A DNA stretch of 64,000 bases from Pseudeuparius sepicola (GCA_963920635.1 OY987298.1:58941949-59005948), one strand, 5' to 3'. Shown: positions 34,274-46,455, counted from the first letter of the stretch. Program-made: numbers and translations. Notes: generated from the letters alone by a model not told the origin.

Positions 34274-34505
34274 CAGTGGCGCACCCAGAAAATACGATTG
34301 GGGGGGGGGGGCAACTTAAATAGTTTGACGTATTGCGTACAAAATATGTTATGATTAAAAGAAATTTCCAGGCCAGGTGGGAAAATAATTGCCGAGAGTC
34401 GCACAGAGGACAGTACATCTACGATACCACCCTCGAGAATTTTTTAAAATATGAGAGGTCTGGGGGGGCCGAGGCCCCCTGTCCCCCCCCCTGGGTGCGC
34501 CACTC
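34274..34505. mobile_element. 232-bp hAT MITE with 8-bp target duplication
   Basis: CAGTGGCGCACCCAG at the left is inverted against CTGGGTGCGCCACT(C) at the right, with G-rich or C-rich runs just inside each end. The flanks are GAACCACG (34266-34273) and GAACCACC (34506-34513), seven of eight identical. No coding capacity. It lies about 70 bp beyond the upstream edge of the CpG-rich first-exon candidate, so it may sit in that promoter. A GGGTGCGCCACTGG word at 3834 is probably a relic of the same family. Confidence 0.87.
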
Positions 34506-34513
34506 GAACCACC

Positions 34514-35215
34514 AGCTGAAATTTTTTTCGGCGCTTATTTTTAATATTATCATCTAACCATATCCCGAACAACTACATCGGGCTTCATCTGTAAATAATA
34601 TTTTTTAGGAAACCGTTATCGTTTAATATTCCCATTGTGCCCACAAACAATACCTACTCCACTCGTTTATACATATTATCACCTTCTCCCAAGATCGTAC
34701 CTAAGAGGGGGGATATGGGGGTTCAACCCCCCCCCCCCGAAATTGTTAATTCGCATGTAAAGCCGAACGCGGGCACAACGGCACAACGCACAATGGCGGA
34801 CCGGGCGGGAGCGATTATTTTCTTCTGTCTAAGTATATAAATATATACCTACCTACTCTTTATGTACACACTATATTTAATTGAAAATCAATCAGAAGCC
34901 TTTATTTTGAACCGTTACCATGGCAACACAAGCCTGCGGCTCGGGATAATTTTCAAAATACAAAAATTACATTATTTTTTGGAGAGCAATAGACCTCAAA
35001 CTTTGTCTTAATGCCAGCAATAATTAAATAATTCCAATCAAAAAATACTGCTAACTTCTTATATTAGGTAGGTACCATTTTTTGATATTACAGGATCTGA
35101 GGCTTTAAACATAATATAGTCAATTTTCATGCTTTTCTTTTCCTTATACAGTCAGTAATCTGACACTGTGTGATATCTAACTATCACTGAGCTAGATTAT
35201 TAATAAAAAGGAAAT
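34514..35215. other. Intergenic DNA, no gene seen
   Basis: A C-run and G-run-rich patch lies at 34704-34740. Otherwise it is AT-rich with no recognised feature. Confidence 0.45.
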
Positions 35216-35946
35216 ATACAGGTTGAGTTTTTTTTGATGATCAGTATGGGGATCTCGGAAACTAGCGGAGATAGAAGAAAGGTTAAATGGGAAAGGATTG
35301 CAGTTTTGTAGGCCCAAAAATCAGGCATTTTTAGACCTTTCCAACGATATATTACTCGATATGGTTGTTCGGAAAAATAACGGAAATAACTATGGTTTCC
35401 ATTAAAAAAACACAAGTTTGTGTCATATCTCGAAATTGGAAACTAGCGGAGATAGAAGGAAGGTTAAATGTTGAAAGAATTGCAGTTTCGTGGTCCCAAT
35501 TTAACGCGCCTTGTAGATTTTTGAAAAAAGTCATGGCTTACTAGATATTTAGAAAAAAAAACGTAGGCCTGGTTCATACAGCTTCTTTATCTTTTAATTT
35601 TTCTTTATCTTTAAGAAATATTAAATGTCATTGGTCAGTTCAAATCAAGGGACAAATGCCATTGGTTATTTCTTAAAGATAAAGTAAAATTAAAAGATAA
35701 AGAAGCTGCATGAACCAGGCTTAAATTTTGTCGATTTAATCCAATCCATCTAGATTGGTTGTTTCTGATTTTAGATAAAAAGTGTAAATACAAAAATTGG
35801 AGGGAATTGTGTCTCCAATGCGTGTTTTTGTGTTTTGTGTTTTTTTTTAATGGAAGCCTTACTTATTTCCGTTATTTTTCCGAATAACCATATCGAGTAC
35901 TATATCGTTGGAACGCTCTAAAAATGTCTGATTTTTTGAGACCATG
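35216..35946. mobile_element. Foldback of the GATCTCGGAAAC family, interrupted
   Basis: It begins TACAGGTTGAG and carries ATGGGGATCTCGGAAAC, the same subterminal block as the foldback at 57127-58348. The arms 35310-35420 and 35825-35946 are inverted (CCAACGATATATTACTCGAT, GGAAAAATAACGGAAATAA). Within the interval lie a 156-bp MITE (35566-35721) and one arm of the inverted repeat at 35728-36135. The 71- and 60-codon minus frames are arm shadows. Confidence 0.65.
35566..35721. mobile_element. 156-bp TA-flanked MITE
   Basis: GGCCTGGTTCATACAGCTTC at the left pairs with the reverse complement of the right end (AGCCTGGTTCATGCAGCTTC on the opposite strand), and the inversion continues through TTTATCTTTTAATTTT and TTTATCTTTAAGAAAT. 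TA flanks both ends (35564-35565 and 35722-35723). Non-coding. TA duplication suggests the Tc1/mariner superfamily. Confidence 0.82.
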
Positions 35947-36135
35947 GCCAACTATGATTTCCATTTAAAAAAACACAAGTTTGTGTCTTATTTCGAAAAT
36001 GGCAGCTGTCACGGAAAGTAAGACATGGCAACCGCATTGGGGACACAATTCCCTCCAACTTTTGTATTTACACTTTTTATCTAAAATCAGAAACAACGAA
36101 GTTAGAGGGATTAGAATAAATCGCCAAAATTTCGT
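35728..36135. repeat. Inverted repeat with GGAGGGAATTGTGTC arms
   Basis: 35728-35825 (CTGATTTTAGATAAAAAGTG, TTGGAGGGAATTGTGTCTCC) is inverted against 36030-36135 with few differences. Since the right arm adjoins a possible LTR end at 36170, the two arms may be two LTR fragments in opposite orientation and not a foldback transposon. Confidence 0.7.
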
Positions 36136-36169
36136 TTATTCCAAGGTTAGTTTATAGGAAGGCTAGGAC

Positions 36170-36330
36170 ATTCCCCCACTCTTAAACAAAACCAAAGGCA
36201 GTCCCTTTGCACCGGCAACATTGCGCGACGGTGCCACTCTCACCAGCTGGCCTTCAGCTTGATGTCAATGGCGTATCAAAAGGGACAACACGGGTATTGA
36301 AAACCGAAAACAAAGTAAAAACACAAACAT
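36170..36330 (-). pseudogene. Possible LTR-retrotransposon 3' end (pol tail, PPT, LTR start)
   Basis: On the minus strand an open frame from about 36290 reads EGQLVRVAPSRNVAGAKGLP and then LVLFKSGGMS, running through the purine tract GAGTGGGGGAA into TGTCCTAGCC at 36170. A purine run immediately before TG is the expected polypurine-tract/LTR junction. The LTR would extend leftward into the 36030-36135 arm. Only the last 40 or so codons remain open, and no protease, RT or integrase was found upstream. Clade unknown. Confidence 0.35.
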
Positions 36331-37149
36331 AAAACAAAAATGCGATGCACCAACATACTCCACAAAGTTCCGTTATTTCATTACACAAACATTAAAATGA
36401 AGAAATAACCGAAAACAGCCAAAACAACATGAATATACACCATAAACAAAGTACATATCAAAAAAGTCTGTGTGCGCCTATGGCTGGAAGCGTTATCTAT
36501 TTAGGGAGTTACTAAATTGATTGCCTTGATGAGCAGATTTCAAAAATGCAAAAATATATAGGGTGTTCCATTTAAAAAACATAAGTTATGTCTGCCATGG
36601 CTTTATAGAACACACTGTACACGGTCCAATAGCGTCACAAAAAACTTTGTATTAGTATCTAAAACTTTTGTCAAAAACTTCTTTTTCTAACCTCAAAAAC
36701 TAACAAGTTAAGGGGGGTGTCAATTTATAATGAACCACCCTGGACATATGACATTAGTTTTGTTGTATGGATTGCAGTAAAACTTGGACCCTCTTGGGTT
36801 CGAAAATTATTTATCTGTCAAAATGTTTAATTTTATATTTGTGTCTGGTAAATGGTAAAGCAAAATGTCCCATTCAATTTGATGTTGTCACTTGCCTGTT
36901 TGTTCTGTATTCACTAAAAAAATCTAAGAAAAATATTGATCATATTTGTTGTTGACATAAGATCTGATAGCGATGTATGACGTTAGTAGAATTTTTCAGT
37001 AGAATTTTTCATATGGGATTACTTAAACAGGAAAGTTTGCTAAACAGCTCCGCAAATTGTGCAATATTAAGAATGAGAATACTTGAAGTATGCAGCAGCT
37101 CAAATGCTAAAGATGGAAATATGAAATGTTTAGCATTTAGTGTACATGG
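36331..37149. other. Intergenic DNA, no gene seen
   Basis: TATAGGGTGTTCC at 36558 and ACCACCCTGGAC at 36734 could bound a decayed foldback, but the arms do not match well. Otherwise AT-rich. Confidence 0.4.
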
Positions 37150-38396
37150 TAAGTAGACAGTAAAGTTCGACACAAATGGGAATTTTCTTTATTTAAGTTT
37201 CTAAAAAAAAATATTTTTGATAAAAGTTGGTGCTTGTGCTTAAACTCAAAATCCACCCGTAAAAATTTTGAAATTTCTATTCGTATACAGAGAAGATTGA
37301 AAAATATGAAAATTCCTCAAGAGTAAAGAAAGTACCCTTATTTTTTGAACTACAGCAGAATGGCACTAAGAAAAGTTGTTTGGGATCCCAAGACAATGTC
37401 AAATATGAATTCACAGCCACCTACTCAAAAGAAAAAGAAAAAATTACACTTTCGCATTTTTTATTCGTCACGCTGTATAATACATAATGTTAGATATGTA
37501 TTTGGAGGCACATCTTCGAGCATGACAGTACGATACCAATGATTTTTATTTACGTTTAACTAACATCTTAAAAACACTTAATAACTGAAAGTTCTGGAAA
37601 GTTTGTCGTTTTTTTGTGTCCAGGTAAAATACTTCTTCAATTTCAAACATAACATAGCAACTAATCTGTGGAACATAAAAATATTTTAATACAGCAACAA
37701 TTTAAGAGTTATTTAATAAATGATAATTCAACAATAAAAATATCACAACCAAAACATTTCAGTGACTACTCTACATGTGCCCCTTCCTTTTCTGTGCAGA
37801 CTATTCTTTTTCGGTTCATTTCGGTATGTACGTTTTCTAACATCTGTTCCACAGATTAGTTGCTATGTTATGTTTGACCATACAAGAATCATTCTTCTAT
37901 GGTTTGACATTGTAGGAGTATTTTACCTGATGGACACAAAAAGAACGAAAAATTTTGCAGAACTGTCATTAAGTGTTTTTAAGGTGCTAGTTGAACGTAA
38001 ATAAAAATCATTGGTATCATACTGTCATGCTCGAAGATGTGCCTCAAAATACACATCTAACATTATGTATTATACAGCGTGATGAATAAAAAATGCGAAA
38101 GTGTGATTTTTCTTCTTCTTTTGAGTTGGTGGCTGTGAATTCATATTTGACATTGTCTTGGGATTCCAAACAACTTTTTTAGCGCTACTCTGCTGTAGTT
38201 CTAAAAATAAGGGTACTTTACTCTTGAGGAATTTTCATATTTTCAACGTTCCCTGTATACGAATAGAAATTTCAAAATTTTTACGGGTGGATTTTGTGTT
38301 TAAGCATAAGCACCAACTTTTATCAAGATTTTTTTTTGAGAAACTGCAAATAAAGAAAATTCCCATTTGTGTCCAACTTTCTGACAGACACACGGT
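37150..38396. mobile_element. Foldback element with about 500-bp arms
   Basis: 37150-37675 is inverted against 37845-38396. Shared blocks include GACACAAATGGGAATTTTCT, AAAATCCACCCGTAAAAATT, CACATCTTCGAGCATGACAG and TAACATAGCAACTAATCTGT on opposite strands. The loop is about 170 bp. A TGTATAATACATAATGTTAG word follows CACGCTGTA at 37470 in the left arm, and its mirror is at 38056-38080. Paired short frames on opposite arms are shadows. Confidence 0.85.
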
Positions 38397-39888
38397 ATTT
38401 CTATATTGTCACTTTAAAGATAATTGCTATGACAATATCCGTTAAGTGTTTCGTTAAATAGAAAATATGAAGTATTTTTAATTTACTTTCAGTTTCGCAT
38501 GACTTATTTAAAATAACAATTATTCTGGATTAGCTGTTCGACATTCTATTAAGTGTACCTGTACCTATGTAAACCACTTTATACTGTCAAATTTTTAAAG
38601 CCTACTATGTCTACTTTAATTTAAGGTCATTATCGATTATTTTTTTATTTCCATGGGTTCTAAATCTTATGATGCCAATCACAAATGTTGCTAATAATTT
38701 TTCTCAAATTTTTATGGTAAAAACAGAACAAACTAGCAAAAGTGTGACATGTAAAATTGAATGGGACATTTCGCTTTTTTTCCAGATAATTTAATTTTTG
38801 ATCCCAAGAGAGCCCAAATTTACTCGTATATAATATTTCAAAACAGATATGATATTTGGATTGTGACAGTTATATACAACCAATGTTCATGTTAGAATAT
38901 CTTGTATACCTCTAGAAATAAAAAAGTTGCAGCGGTTTAAAAATGTTGCACTTTTTAGATTCTTGGCTATTATTTTCTTATTAGGTCGCCATGGCCAACA
39001 ACTTTCATTATGAAAAAAAGGCCGCCCATAAGTACCCCCTCCGATTTTTCTGTCAAGAAATAGCCAATATATTTTTTGAGTGAGCCCCTATAAGCTAGGT
39101 ATCCTATATAACACAGCCGTGAATAAAATACTTCATTAAAAACTTTTATTTATTATGACATATCTCCTTTCATTACAAGTCACAACTATGATAAATAATA
39201 TCCTAAATTAACAACTAAAACACCATTAGCAATATAATATAACACACTATTTACAATATTCTCTACTAACAATAATTACCGATGTATAATATAATAAGAA
39301 TATATATAATAAGAATAATAAACGTTTTCATTTTCCCGTTTCCATCTTCCAATTTCGTCTAGAAGTAATCCGATTTGTTTTATTGTGAAAAAGTAAACTG
39401 GTCAAATTTTCCATCACAACATTCGTGATTTTTACTACAATAGTCAGTATAGGGTTATTTTTAATGAAATGCAATAAATAAGATATGTTTAATATTTTGT
39501 CGCCAATTTATGTCAGACACAGGATAGAAAAATCTGTTCAACTTCTGTAGCTTAAAATTACAATTTTTTTATTTTTCACTCAAGTTAAACACAGATGGAC
39601 TGTGTGTAAACTAATGAACCACGTGGTATTTAAAAGGGATACAGCATCGTCGTGATTCCCAGCAAAATATTCTTAGAATGGTAGGTAGACCTGGACCTCA
39701 CCAGATTCAAAGTAGGTACTGGATTACTTGGGATTATTGGCTACATCGTATGGACTGCAGATGTTATTGAGAAAGTTGCACATTGAAAAATCACAATTTG
39801 TTTTACCCAGAATTCTCGTAACAATAATATACAGTTTCGTAGCAAGTGATACACACTTCGCATAGAGATAGAGCTCAATGCCCCAAAA
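38397..39888. other. AT-rich intergenic DNA, no gene seen
   Basis: No repeat boundary or coding signal recognised. The 63- and 74-codon minus frames at 39724-39965 run into the next foldback and have no domain. Confidence 0.5.
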
Positions 39889-41262
39889 TACAGGGTGGCC
39901 CACCACGAACTGCATCGATCTATATATGGAAAACTGAAAGTAGGAAAGTTCTGAAAATTTGGCACCTCACCAATGCCGATGGGCGCTGCTCAACTAAAAT
40001 ATTTTGGTGAATCTGGCACTTCCGGTTATACCGGAAGTCGATATCAACTTTCTTATCTCAAATGGAACACCCTGCATATTATTGCATTTTTGGATTCTAG
40101 GCATCATTTTGGAACAAAAACATGCAAAACGTCCTATGTCTAAATCCAACCGTTTTTGAGATATATTTGCGTATTTCCGAAAAAAATTACAGGTGAAGAC
40201 CTAAAGTCAATTAGCAATTTATTCGAGGAAACCGCGAAATTTCAAAACGAATTTTTGGCATCGTGTAACAGAAGCCCTGACCTAGTGATCTCTGCTGAGA
40301 AATAAATCCGTTCTTATACAGGGTGTTCACAAAATATGAATACAAATTACATTCAAAATGTGCTTAAATCTCGAAATTTTCAAATGAAAACCACCATTTT
40401 TTTTAATGCGATCTAATTCACCACTAAAAATGATGACAACTTTGTATAAGGTTTCCTATACCTAAATGCAGTAATTTTCGATTAATTTACGAAAAACCCA
40501 CTTTTCGCCCATATAAAATGCGGGGTTTGCTTAACGCTTGGAAAATCATATTAGACATGGGCGTTGAAAAGACAATCGCGGCTGAGGCCGAGGAAATGTA
40601 ACTTGGTTTATAAATTATTGTCAACAATAATGCCGGCGTGCTTAAATTACACAAACGAAGATTATGTATCCCACGTTCTTGATATTACTTTGTTGCATTC
40701 TCCGTAGATAATAAACAAATTTAAATAATGAATAAGATCGCATTAAAAAAAAATGGGGGTTTCCATTTGAAAATTTCGAGATTTAAGCACATTTTGAATG
40801 TAATTTTTATTCATATTTTGTGAACACCCTGTATAAGAACGGATTTATTTCTCAGGAGAGATAACTAGGTCAGGGCTTCTGTTACACGATGCCAAAAATT
40901 CGTTTTGAAATTTCGCAATTTCCTTGTATAAATTGCTAATTGACTTTAGGTCTACACCTGTAATTTTTTTCGGGAAAATGAAAATATCTCAAAAACGGTT
41001 GGATTTAGACATAGGACGTTTTGCATGTTTTTGTTCCAAAGTGATGCCTAGAATCCAAAAATGCAATAATATGCAAGGTGTTCCATTTGAGATAAGAAAG
41101 TTGATATTGACTTCCGGTATAACCGGAAGTGCCAGATTCACCAAAATATTTTAGTTGAGCAACGCCCATCGGCATTGGTGCTGAGGTGCCAAATTTTCAG
41201 AATTTTCCTAATTTTAGTTTTCCATATATAGATCGATGCAGTTCGTGGTGGGCCACCATGTA
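39889..41262. mobile_element. Nested foldback, TACAGGGTGGCCCACC termini, arms over 600 bp in total
   Basis: The outer terminus TACAGGGTGGCCCACCACGA (39889) is mirrored by GGTGGGCCACCATGTA ending at 41262. The outer arms cover 39889-40316 and 40834-41262. At the axis sits a second foldback, 40317-40833, with TACAGGGTGTTCACAAAATA and its mirror. Both levels match closely (for example GATCGATGCAGTTCGTGG, CAGGGCTTCTGTTACACGAT). The outer terminus shares GGGTGGCCCA with the mariner-like element at 18712. A CTTCCGGTTATACCGGAAG palindrome occurs in both arms (40020, 41110). Confidence 0.88.
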
Positions 41263-41344
41263 TATCACTTACAGTTTACTGTCCTTGTTCAAGAACCAAG
41301 ATATAGATATTAAAATTTTGAAGAAAACCTTATATACAGGGCGA

Positions 41345-43145
41345 TTAAAAATGTAGAGCCTCTGGCCTCTCGCCTTTGACGATCGCTCTACCTAGGTCAA
41401 GTAAGACAAGACACGGCACCTTCGTACAGAAAAACCAAACTGCTGCTTCTTGTGCAGCGTCCACAACAAATCTATTGATATATTCAAACATACTAAAATA
41501 TGTATACTGAAGGATTGCGCTTCTATAGGAAACAATTTCGCAATGTGTACGAAAAGTTAAATGGGCCTTTATCGGCCGGGTTTTGAATATTTGGTCACTT
41601 TTGACGGGCGATTTCTCCGCGTATGACGTTTGATGTTTACATCTCGCCAAGGCCTACTTATTGAAAAAATCGTACAATAATGTAGCCCATTATTGTACGA
41701 TTTATGTGCTTTTAATGACGTTTTTGCCTTCAGTTATCGACAAAAAATTATATTTGGAATAACAAATGAATATAGAATTCTTGCACGAGGCTTGCCATGA
41801 CCGATTTTTATGCAAAAATCGGTATTTGGGATACCAAATAGGCCAAGGTTGTAACAGAAGAATAAAGAGTTTAGATAGGCTAAACTTATCCTTACGACAT
41901 TTTTTTTGTTTGATGTTTGTAGAAAAGGTGAAATACTGAGTTAGTTATCAAAATATATCTGACTAAAAGGAAAAATCGACATGTCTCGGAATTTTTTAAA
42001 ACAGTTTATATTTTTTAATACATTTATTTTAATTGGTGGCGAAGCTTTGCATAAACAAATATTAGCATGGTGTAGGGGCCCAGGCCCAAAGGGGGTTCAT
42101 AAGGGCCCCCTTTCAATCTTCTACTCGACGAGTCATTCAGGGCCGTTGACATGGGGGAGGTTTGGAGGTTAACCGCCCCCCTCATTGAGGGAAAAAAGAA
42201 AAAAAAACATCATGATGTAATTTTTTAATTCCTTTATGCTTCGTTATTTAAACTATTTGTCTGAGGGGCATTTCAGAAGACAAACACTCTAGATTTTAAT
42301 ACCCGCTTAAAAAACAATAATGTTTAGATATAGACCCACACTGAAACAAATTTCTATTTACCTACAACGCTGCTCAGAGAAACGTGTTTCATCCAAAAAT
42401 TATAGATTGTGGTTCTTCGAAATGACATTATAATTTATTAATATTGATAATACATAATAGAATGTTTGTTAGTTAAAAACTCACCACAAAAAATTAATTT
42501 CTAGGCAATTTTGCCTTTATACATAAAATGTAAAGAACAAAGTAATAACGCCTTTGCTTACTGCACAAATGGTTTTATTTTACTTCCGCATCACTTGAGT
42601 CAAAGTACCTATTGTTTCGACTAAAACGTCGAAAACCTTAAATCGAACGAATTTAAATATCGATTTCAAATTTGTAGGTATTCTTTAATTAGGTACCTAC
42701 TTCATTTTGGCTACATAGTGTCTATGGAACAGATTAACCATCCTATGGTTCGGATGGGTTTTGGAAGAAATCGCTTCACGGGAAAAGGGTACCTATGTAG
42801 TTTATCGAAATACGGTAGTTTTTTTAGTGAACGAAATTAATAAGTACATAACTGTTCTTAGAGAATATTTTTGACGTTGTTATTATTATAATAGTTATTT
42901 CTGTACCTATAAGGCCGAGGCAAATAAACCACATGAAAAAGAAGAAATAATTTTTAAAATAATTTAAAGAGGGTGACCTGGGCTCCGTTGCTTTGCCTCT
43001 ATATCGCTCTACCTGAATTGAGCACGATGCGATATGGCGCAACTGACTTTCCAGGAGTTCTCTGGCCGCTCTATTGCAGTCTACATAAAAAATAAGGGCC
43101 CGTCTGACGTTTGACATCTCGCCAAAGCCAACTGATAGAAAAAAA
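41345..43145 (+). repeat. Diverged direct repeat of a CTCTACCT...CATCTCGCC module
   Basis: Copy 1 (41345-41670) and copy 2 (42964-43145) share TCGCTCTACCT, then TGACGTTTGA, CATCTCGCCAA and a GAAAAAA end, in the same order. Copy 2 has an internal deletion. They look like two copies of one dispersed repeat. Between them (41704-42963) I see no gene. A GC-rich word group with GGGCCC at 42077-42190 may be a decayed MITE. Confidence 0.45.
41667..41703. repeat. Perfect hairpin, 16-bp stem and 5-nt loop
   Basis: AAATCGTACAATAATG (41667-41682) and CATTATTGTACGATTT (41688-41703) are exact reverse complements around TAGCC. Confidence 0.95.
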
Positions 43146-44011
43146 GTATAATAGTGCCGATTTCTGAGCTTTTTTTAATGTCGATTTTCAGAGTTTGTAT
43201 GCCGATTGAAAAAAAGAGAGAGTATATCAGTAATATGTTGTTTTTTAGAGTTTTGAGGTCAGGAATTCAATTTTGGCATTATTTCGAAGAAACAAAGTGA
43301 TTGTGGATGGTACGAGGGGCTAAAATTATAGTAGGGACATATACAGTGTGTCTTCGGATAGGTGAAACTACTCTTGTAAAAGAAAAAAAATCGAGTTGAA
43401 ATTTGAAATCTGTGCTTCTGGGGTTCAGTCTTGCTGGTTTGGAAATTTCTCTTGCGTGCATAGAAATCCGACCTCCGTTAAACTTTTGACTTTTAACTAT
43501 ACATTTTTTAGAAATTATCCTTCAGATAAAAAAATATATGCTAAATTATAAAAATTATAGTCCGAAAATGTTTCGATTCTGTCAAACATTGCTGTTTTTC
43601 GATGATCTGCAGCTATGTTATTTCGGCTTGGGACTCTGAGGCCGCTTCCCCAAGTCTTCTTATACGAAAAAACACGCAATTTCCAAGAGTGGTTTTGGAG
43701 GCTTCTATAGGACGGATTGTTTCGACTCTCCCCCGGGTATACTTGTTTTTTCAACTTTCAAACCTTGACTGACCGAGGTTGGAATTTTTATATGAAAGCG
43801 TACATGTCTTTTTTGATCTTCCGAATAATTTCTAAAATACCGTAAAAGTCAAAAGTTTAACGATGGGCCGATTTTTTTGCACGCTGTTTAATTTGTGACA
43901 TAATTTTAATTTTAGTTTCGAAAAATCACTTATACCTTGGAAATTTTAGATACAACAAATTTTTCACACAAGTAAAGTGCCCTTTTTGTAGGTTTAATGA
44001 CAAAATACTTA

Positions 44012-44753
44012 TACAGGGTGTTCCTTAATGACATGTCAATATTTAACGGGGTGATTCTTGGGCCCATTTTAAGAAAAAAACTTTATATGAACGTATGTCG
44101 TAAACGTCCTAACTTTTGAGATACAGGGTGGTAAAGTTTTCTAATGTGGTATTTATTGTGTATTTGAAAGTTTTTTGCCTTTTTTCTGAAGTAAAATCAG
44201 TTGCTTATTTCTGAATTAATTAAAATTTAATATTAAACGAACTAAATAGCATGAAAAAAGAAAGAAAAAGCGATTTCCACACAACAGTCACCGCATCAGA
44301 CTTTTAGCGACTTGACCCTGAAGTAAAAGGTTTTTTATTTTTTTAAGTGAAAACTATGCGTCGGACGAAAGAAAATCAAGAGATCAAATTTGCTTAGAAA
44401 TGAATGGGAAATCCAAAAATAATTTTTATTTTTAGAGAAGTCATTGGCGTACCAATTTTTTCTTCAAAAATGTTCAATCCGCATTCCGCACGGACGCCAC
44501 TGGTAAAAATAGTAAAATTGTTTGTACATCAGAAAATGCATCTTGATGCATAGAAGACGTGTACCAAATTTCATAAACATATCTACAATAGTGTCACAGT
44601 TATTATAAAAAAAGATTTTTTCTGAAAATTTTACCGCCCTGTGTCTCAAAAGTTAGGATGTTTACGACATACATTCATAAGAAGTTTTTTTCTTAAAATG
44701 GGTCCAAGAATCACCCCCTTAAATACTGACATGTCATTAAGCAACACCCTGTA
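44012..44753. mobile_element. Foldback with doubled TACAGGGTG ends
   Basis: TACAGGGTGTTCCTTAATGA at the left is inverted against AACACCCTGTA at the right. A second TACAGGGTGGTAAA starts at 44122 in the same direction, and its mirror TTTTACCGCCCTGTGT ends near 44645. Arms of about 110 bp between outer and inner motif match well (AAGAATCACCCCCTTAAATA and mirror). It abuts the next element at 44756. The 61-codon minus frame at 44464 is not a gene. Confidence 0.85.
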
Positions 44754-44988
44754 TATTACACAGTTAAAAATCGGATTGAAGTATGTTAATTTTTTTGGAT
44801 GTTAATATATTTGTGTCAAAAAGTGACATACATTGTTACTTAAATTAACGCACGAGCAATATGTCGAATCATCTAGATACGTCAATGTGTAAAACTGTAA
44901 CATTTTAACTCACACAAATGTTAAAAATATTACTGAATATGTACAATGTGTTGATGTAACTATCTTCTGTGTTAAGTTTAACATTTAT

Positions 44989-45376
44989 TATTTAACTTAT
45001 TTCGATATGTTTTGAATAACAGAATACGTGCATTTAATACTTTCATGCATGTAGAGTTAACATATTAAATTATTTATTTTGCAACGCAATATAAACTTCA
45101 GTGTCATTTCGACTCATAAAAATGTAAGTCTCTACACAGTATTTGTTAAAATCGAATGATTGGACTGTTGTTTTCGCTTCCCTATTTAACTTATTTCGAT
45201 ATGTTTTGAATAACAGAATACGTGCATTTAATACTTTCATGCATGTAGAGCTAACATATTAAGTTATTCATTTTGCAACGCAACATAAACTTCAGTGTCA
45301 TTTCGACTCATAAAAATGTAAGTCTCTACGCAGTAATTGCTAAAATCGAATGATTGGACTGTTGTTTTCGCTTCCC
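44989..45376 (+). repeat. 194-bp head-to-tail tandem duplication
   Basis: 44989-45182 and 45183-45376 are adjacent copies, each from TATTTAACTTATTTCGATAT to GTTGTTTTCGCTTCCC, with about nine differences by eye. It lies directly before the promoter-like stretch at 45400-45522, so promoter-proximal sequence has been duplicated. Confidence 0.95.
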
Positions 45377-45399
45377 GGCTATCACACTTGGTCAAGTCG

Positions 45400-45522
45400 T
45401 TTTCATCTCAGTCAGTCCAGAATTGCGTCGCGTGCCAGGTGCCAATTCCTATCGATTAATAGCGGGTGTTGCTGTGTAGTAATAGTACGGTAATACTGTG
45501 TGTATAAAAAATGCAGGTAAGT
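45400..45522 (+). promoter_or_regulatory. Promoter-like stretch ending in ATGCAG|GTAAGT
   Basis: Locally GC-richer DNA contains CTCAGTCAGTC (45406-45416), which fits the arthropod initiator TCAGT. About 100 bp later ATG CAG is followed at once by the consensus donor GTAAGT (45511-45522). This would be a first exon encoding only Met-Gln, as many transposon genes have. No matching second exon was found before the inserted pogo element. It is possibly the 5' end of the gene of the ACACAGTT element. Speculative. Confidence 0.3.
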
Positions 45523-45734
45523 GATACTTCAAATTCCTACACATATTATTATATATAAGTACCTACTTCCAGGGTTTTTATATGTACTCTTTAATTATGA
45601 ATTTGCCGCACCTAACAAATGCCCTTATTTCTAATTTGTATGCTGTTCTGCCTAGATCTTTAGATTTTATACCTACATTATTTGGATAATTCTTAATTTT
45701 ACCTGTTATTCAATTGTTGTGAATAAATTTAAAA

Positions 45735-45772
45735 AGTTGCCTTTTGTAGGTATATTCCTACAAAAGGCAACT
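45735..45772. repeat. Perfect hairpin, 16-bp stem and 6-nt loop
   Basis: AGTTGCCTTTTGTAGG (45735-45750) and CCTACAAAAGGCAACT (45757-45772) are exact reverse complements around TATATT. Confidence 0.95.
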
Positions 45773-46455
45773 CCTAATATGTAACCCTTTTGTTTTGAAA
45801 TAAAAAAAATCACAAATCAAAATTGTTGTATCCATTTTGCAAGTATCACCCATTTACTTCACATAGTTGCTAGTTGCTAAGAAGATGTTATTGCCCGAGA
45901 TTTATAAAACAAGTTATAGTCATGGCAGTGTTGTTCCAGTCCTTTGCAGTGTAAGAAACAGTAAAAGTATAAAGTTTATTAAAAGGTAAGTATCGAGAAC
46001 ATACCTATATAATATATAATATAATATATAGTGTCTCCACATTAAGTACCTACTTACCACCCCTGTAAAATCTTTATTTGTTGACCGATTTTGATAAACT
46101 TTTTTTGTTAGGTATATATTAAAAATGCGCATATTAAACATTTGTTCTAATGTTAAAAAAGAATAGGTAATATCTAGAAATAAAAAAATAATACTTTTTT
46201 TCTTATATGATTACAACCCAAGAATAAAGTTACCTATACTCATTGAATGCGCATTTTGAATACCTATAGGGGAGGGCGGGGCACATTTGGACACTTTTTG
46301 AAAGATGATAGACTTGGAGTCTATTTAATATAATGTCTAGGTGAGAAATGTGATACTACATGGTGTTGTATATACCCTTTGATAATCAACTGAATTTTTA
46401 GTAAAAAATCACTTCATGTTCCCTGCAAATATAATTTATTTGACACATTGCATTT

